Shown one piece after another: positions 61,404 through 64,000 of a DNA stretch of 64,000 bases. The stretch comes from Flammula alnicola (taxonomy: Eukaryota > Basidiomycota > Agaricomycetes > Agaricales > Strophariaceae), in the NCBI GenBank assembly GCA_015499995.1, contig JADNRV010000053.1, positions 62,001 to 126,000 of the forward strand, in the 5' to 3' direction. The position numbers and the translations under genes were made by a program. Within the stretch, counting starts at the first letter, position 1. Every line of letters starts with the position of its first letter. The notes below the pieces were generated by a model. That model made no database searches, was not told the DNA's origin, and saw only the letters and a list, made by a program, of their open reading frames with translations.

Positions 61404-63103
61404 ATGTCTAGTTTAAACCCTTTCATTTTTTCGGTGGCGCGTGCTGTCGAGAGAGACGTGGGTGAAGACGCCAAGCCTTTACCACGCCCCACGTTTTCTC
61501 GTAGTTTCAATTCCAATCCTTTTGCACATAATTTCTCACATTCCGTAGCACATAGTTTTCGTTCTATTTCTGATCAGAATTCTGTATCATCATGCCTTTC
61601 ATCCCATTCATTGCACAATACCACATTCTCGTCGCCCGTATCATCAGCATCTTCTCAATTCCACTCACATGTACCATCACCACAAAAATTTCCCTCTCCG
61701 CATGTACCATTTTCTTCGAATTCGCACCCATTTCCTTGCCATACCAGCCACTTACAGACAAATTCACCATCGAACCATACCGATTTCTTATTGTCACGTC
61801 CACCAATCCTTTTCACAAATTATCCCTCCCACGAGACATCACGCATCATCAAACCACGCAAGCCCAAGGCTGGTTGCAACATCGCGGACAGTGCTCTCTG
61901 CCCTCACGTTGCGGCGACGGATCGCTTATTTGTGTGGGACACTCCATTTGCCAAACGACACCGCTCTCAACTCACCAGTCTCATCCCTGACGAACTCGTC
62001 GAGCCGGTCATGATGACTATCCATGGCGCGCTCGCACCAGCAACAAAATCCTCCTACGCAGCAGGTCCTTTACGCTGGACTCAATTCTGTGACAAATACT
62101 CCATCTCCGAGGAAGACAGAATGCCAGCATCATACGCACTCATCTGCGCCTTCATCGCGGAACACAAAGGCCTGCACCCTGGCGGCACGATCAAAGGATG
62201 GCTCTCGGGCATTCGAAGCTGGCACCTCGTCAACTACGCACCCTGGCATGGCGAAGACGACATCTGGGTCGACTTTGCACGCAAAGCGGCGAACAAAGAA
62301 GGCGCCAAACACAAATGCCCTTTGCGCGCACCAGTCTCCGTCGAACACCTCTCGTGCCTGCATCGCGCCCTCACATTATCCATTCCTTTCCATGCAGCAG
62401 TGTGGGCGGTCGCGCTCTGCACATTCTGGGGTTGCCGGCGCTTGGGCGAAACAACCGTCTCCGTTGACGCCGCATTTGACCCTTTCTATCATGTCACCCG
62501 ATCATCTCAGTATGTATTCATTATTCCTTCTATAATTTCAGTTTGCTCATTCACCCCAGTGTGACTTTCCGCACGCTGCGAGATGGTACGCGATCAGCAC
62601 ACTTCCGCATCCCTTGGACGAAAACTACCAAAGAGGAGGGCGCCACCATCATTCTAACCACTCGCGACAACTCGTTATGCCCTTGCAAAGCTCTCCAGAA
62701 TCATCTCGACGTCAACGCCGACATCCCAGCTTCCGCAAGCCTCTTCGCCTATCGATTACCATCTGGAGGCGTTAAGAACATGATCAAGCATACCTTCCTC
62801 GACTTTGTGTCATCCATCTGGACATCGGCGTTACTGGCTCATGTTCTAGGTCACAGCTTCCGTATCGGAGGCACCGTCGAGCTACTGCTGGCAGGTGTAC
62901 CCCCGGAAATCGTAGCCGCTACTGGCGGATGGACTTCACTTGCTTTCTTGCTGTACTGGCGGCGCATGGAGGAGATCTTACCCATGAGCACATCGAAGGC
63001 TTACAAGAGGAGTCACGTCGACGAGCTGGCTACCATTTTCGAACAATTCCGCATCAGTCATAATATTTCTCAACCATCCCTCAACGCTTTAACAGACACT
63101 TGA
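61404..63103 (+). CDS. Tyrosine recombinase of the DIRS-like element
   Basis: DNA strand-exchange enzyme that integrates the circular cDNA. Exons 61404-62509 and 62560-63103 join in frame to 549 residues. The ATG overlaps the transcriptase stop (ATGTCTAG). The first 170 residues are a low-complexity Ser/His/Pro region. The core-binding domain follows (ALAPATKSSYAAGPLRWTQFC...). Catalytic residues are visible: Arg in CRRLGE, His and Arg in HSFRIGG, and the nucleophilic Tyr in LLYWRRMEE. The order R..H-x-x-R..Y and spacing are normal for this family. No stop or shift is seen, so this protein may still be made even though the other two genes are broken. Confidence 0.88.
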
Positions 63104-63332
63104 TATTTCGCTTCAACTTAACTTTATTATCTCAGTTAGCTTACCTTCTTCTGCTTGCACATGTATCTCACTGCTTGAATCACGAATTCGCAACAACTGC
63201 TTATAAAATTTAGACGTCCAATCAATTATACACCAGAGTTCCACTCGAGTTGGGGTGCCAGTCTGGATTTGTGCCTATGTCTGCCTATCCAACCTGCCAG
63301 CTGTGAGTTTCACAAGGGAGAAGGTGGGTGGG

Positions 63333-63529
63333 TCAAAAGAAATGCTATGGATGTCAAATTACTTGGGATGAGATTTTTTTCGCGTCGGAACAAATCTCAG
63401 AAGACGAAGAAGAGTTATTCTTCTTCGTCGGTGAAACAATCTGCTTAGGTAATATGCTGATTAGATCACGGTTGGTTCCGACACTTGTCTTTATCTTATC
63501 CTAAGATGAGCCCTATGGGCTCATCGCGG
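63333..63529 (-). repeat. Right inverted terminal repeat of DIRS-like element
   Basis: Mirror of the left repeat, ending in TGGGCTCATCGCGG at 63,529. Few differences from the left copy (for example AAACAATCTG versus the complement of CAGATTATTT), so the element is fairly young. Confidence 0.9.
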
Positions 63530-63606
63530 AATAAGATAACTTGGCGTGAGTTCCACCAAATACAATGAGTGTGATGAGGATGTGATGAGAATATATTTGG
63601 ATGTGC

Positions 63607-64000
63607 AAGATAACCTAACACCGGTTTTCTTGTTTGTGCCTGGGCTTTCGCGGGCTTTGCGAATATTCGAAATTTCGGAGCTTTGAACCGTCCATCCACC
63701 GATCACCTGGACCGTGGGCGCGGCATACATATGCCACAAATCGACTTGTCCAGACGCTCAGGACTTTCTCGGGCTTCTCAGCATTCATTTTCGAAATCCG
63801 GATTTGAAATGCTGAATATCTTTGGATCTCATGCGTGCTTGGTCATCGACCCGGCCCGATCCAAAGCGGACGCCTTTTGAACATTACGCCCACGGTCCAG
63901 GTGATCGGTGGATGGACGGTTCAAAGCTCCGAAATTTCGAATATTCGCAAAGCCCGCGAAAGCCCAGGCACAAACAAGAAAACCGGTGTTAGGTTATCTT
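63607..64000. mobile_element. Foldback/TIR element with 114-bp perfect inverted arms (may run past the window)
   Basis: Arms 63,607-63,720 and 63,887-64,000 are exact reverse complements around a 166-bp core without coding potential. The outer end begins AAGATAACCTAACACCGG. The right arm reaches the last base of the window, so the real end and any target duplication cannot be seen. Size and structure suit a MITE or foldback element. It lies 77 bp beyond the DIRS-like element. Confidence 0.85.

Larger units (their letters stand above)
57482..61411 (+). pseudogene. Reverse transcriptase/RNase H of the DIRS-like element, split by an insertion
   Basis: Coding pieces 57482-57907, 59678-59860 and 60209-61411 are in one continuous frame (603 residues) if a 1.77-kb insertion (plus 4-bp duplication) and a 348-bp GT-AG intron (59861-60208) are removed. 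Landmarks: HGFPLGRMP and EEVEHTLR just before the insertion, GPFHASPIIAVVQPQPGGAPDKVRICRHLSK just after, polymerase active-site YEDD in the third piece, then RNase H segments LFVDASTSWGIG and LLIHSDNNGTIGALDKGRSRN, ending in ANPADPI...RG. It overlaps gag by 44 nt in another frame and overlaps the recombinase start by 8 nt. Confidence 0.85.
55822..63529 (+). mobile_element. DIRS-like tyrosine-recombinase retrotransposon
   Basis: A 7.7-kb element bounded by 197-bp inverted terminal repeats (55,822-56,018 and 63,333-63,529). Gene order on the plus strand is gag-like, reverse transcriptase/RNase H, tyrosine recombinase, as in the DIRS order, which integrates by recombination rather than by an integrase. 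No target-site duplication is visible, as expected for DIRS. Gag carries a one-base frameshift and the transcriptase is cut by a 1.77-kb insertion, so this copy cannot act alone; the recombinase reads intact. It begins about 130 bp beyond the SMC6 start and could affect that promoter. Confidence 0.9.

Noticed and set aside
55805..63545. Target-site duplication around the DIRS-like element
   Set aside because: Flanking bases do not match; tyrosine-recombinase elements normally make none.

Overview
This is genomic DNA of a filamentous basidiomycete, almost certainly an agaricomycete. Genes are split by many 45-70 bp GT-AG introns with CTRAY-type branch sites. The gene families also fit: a basidiomycete-type non-reducing polyketide synthase, Zn2Cys6 regulator, DUF2235 hydrolases, MARVEL-like membrane proteins, F-box proteins, a Plavaka-type transposase with a DUF6698-like partner, and a DIRS-like tyrosine-recombinase retrotransposon. 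Exon models below were joined by hand from splice signals and reading frame. Where exon coordinates are given, their summed length is divisible by three.

Layout. 1-1.76 kb: no confident gene. 1.76-13.45 kb: a small secondary-metabolite locus, with a Zn2Cys6 regulator (minus) divergent from a 2,089-residue SAT-KS-AT-PT-ACP-ACP-TE synthase (plus). 13.66-19.18 kb: two tandem DUF2235 alpha/beta hydrolase paralogues (minus). 20.5-28.3 kb: three tandem MARVEL-like membrane protein genes (minus), relics of further copies, and an F-box gene (plus) whose 5' end was also duplicated. 28.7-29.4 kb: F-box/LRR-like remains. 30.05-36.3 kb: Plavaka-type DNA transposon genes. 37.9-41.2 kb: ribonucleotide reductase large subunit. 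41.9-43.15 kb: mitochondrial K+/H+ exchange-related protein. 44.3-47.55 kb: a ubiquitin-like-domain/zinc-ribbon gene containing the microexon array. 48.6-49.2 kb: small secreted protein. 49.6-50.3 kb: GNAT acetyltransferase. 51.1-55.7 kb: SMC6. 55.82-63.53 kb: DIRS-like retrotransposon with 197-bp inverted terminal repeats, broken by a frameshift and a nested 1.77-kb insertion. 63.6-64.0 kb: an element with 114-bp perfect inverted arms.

The most remarkable feature is at 44.96-46.31 kb. What looks like a plain 71-bp minisatellite reads on the minus strand as a chain of consensus introns (donor, CTGAY branch site, TTTCCAG acceptor). Each pair is separated by exactly three bases. These triplets are the variable part of the repeat, and the exons on both sides are in phase 0. 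If spliced as drawn, twenty one-codon exons encode a 20-residue segment that runs in frame into a downstream helical segment. A 4-nt microexon in the ribonucleotide reductase gene suggests this organism's spliceosome does handle extremely small exons.

Housekeeping links: RNR1 and SMC6 both carry MluI cell-cycle boxes (ACGCGT) upstream of their starts, fitting S-phase co-regulation.
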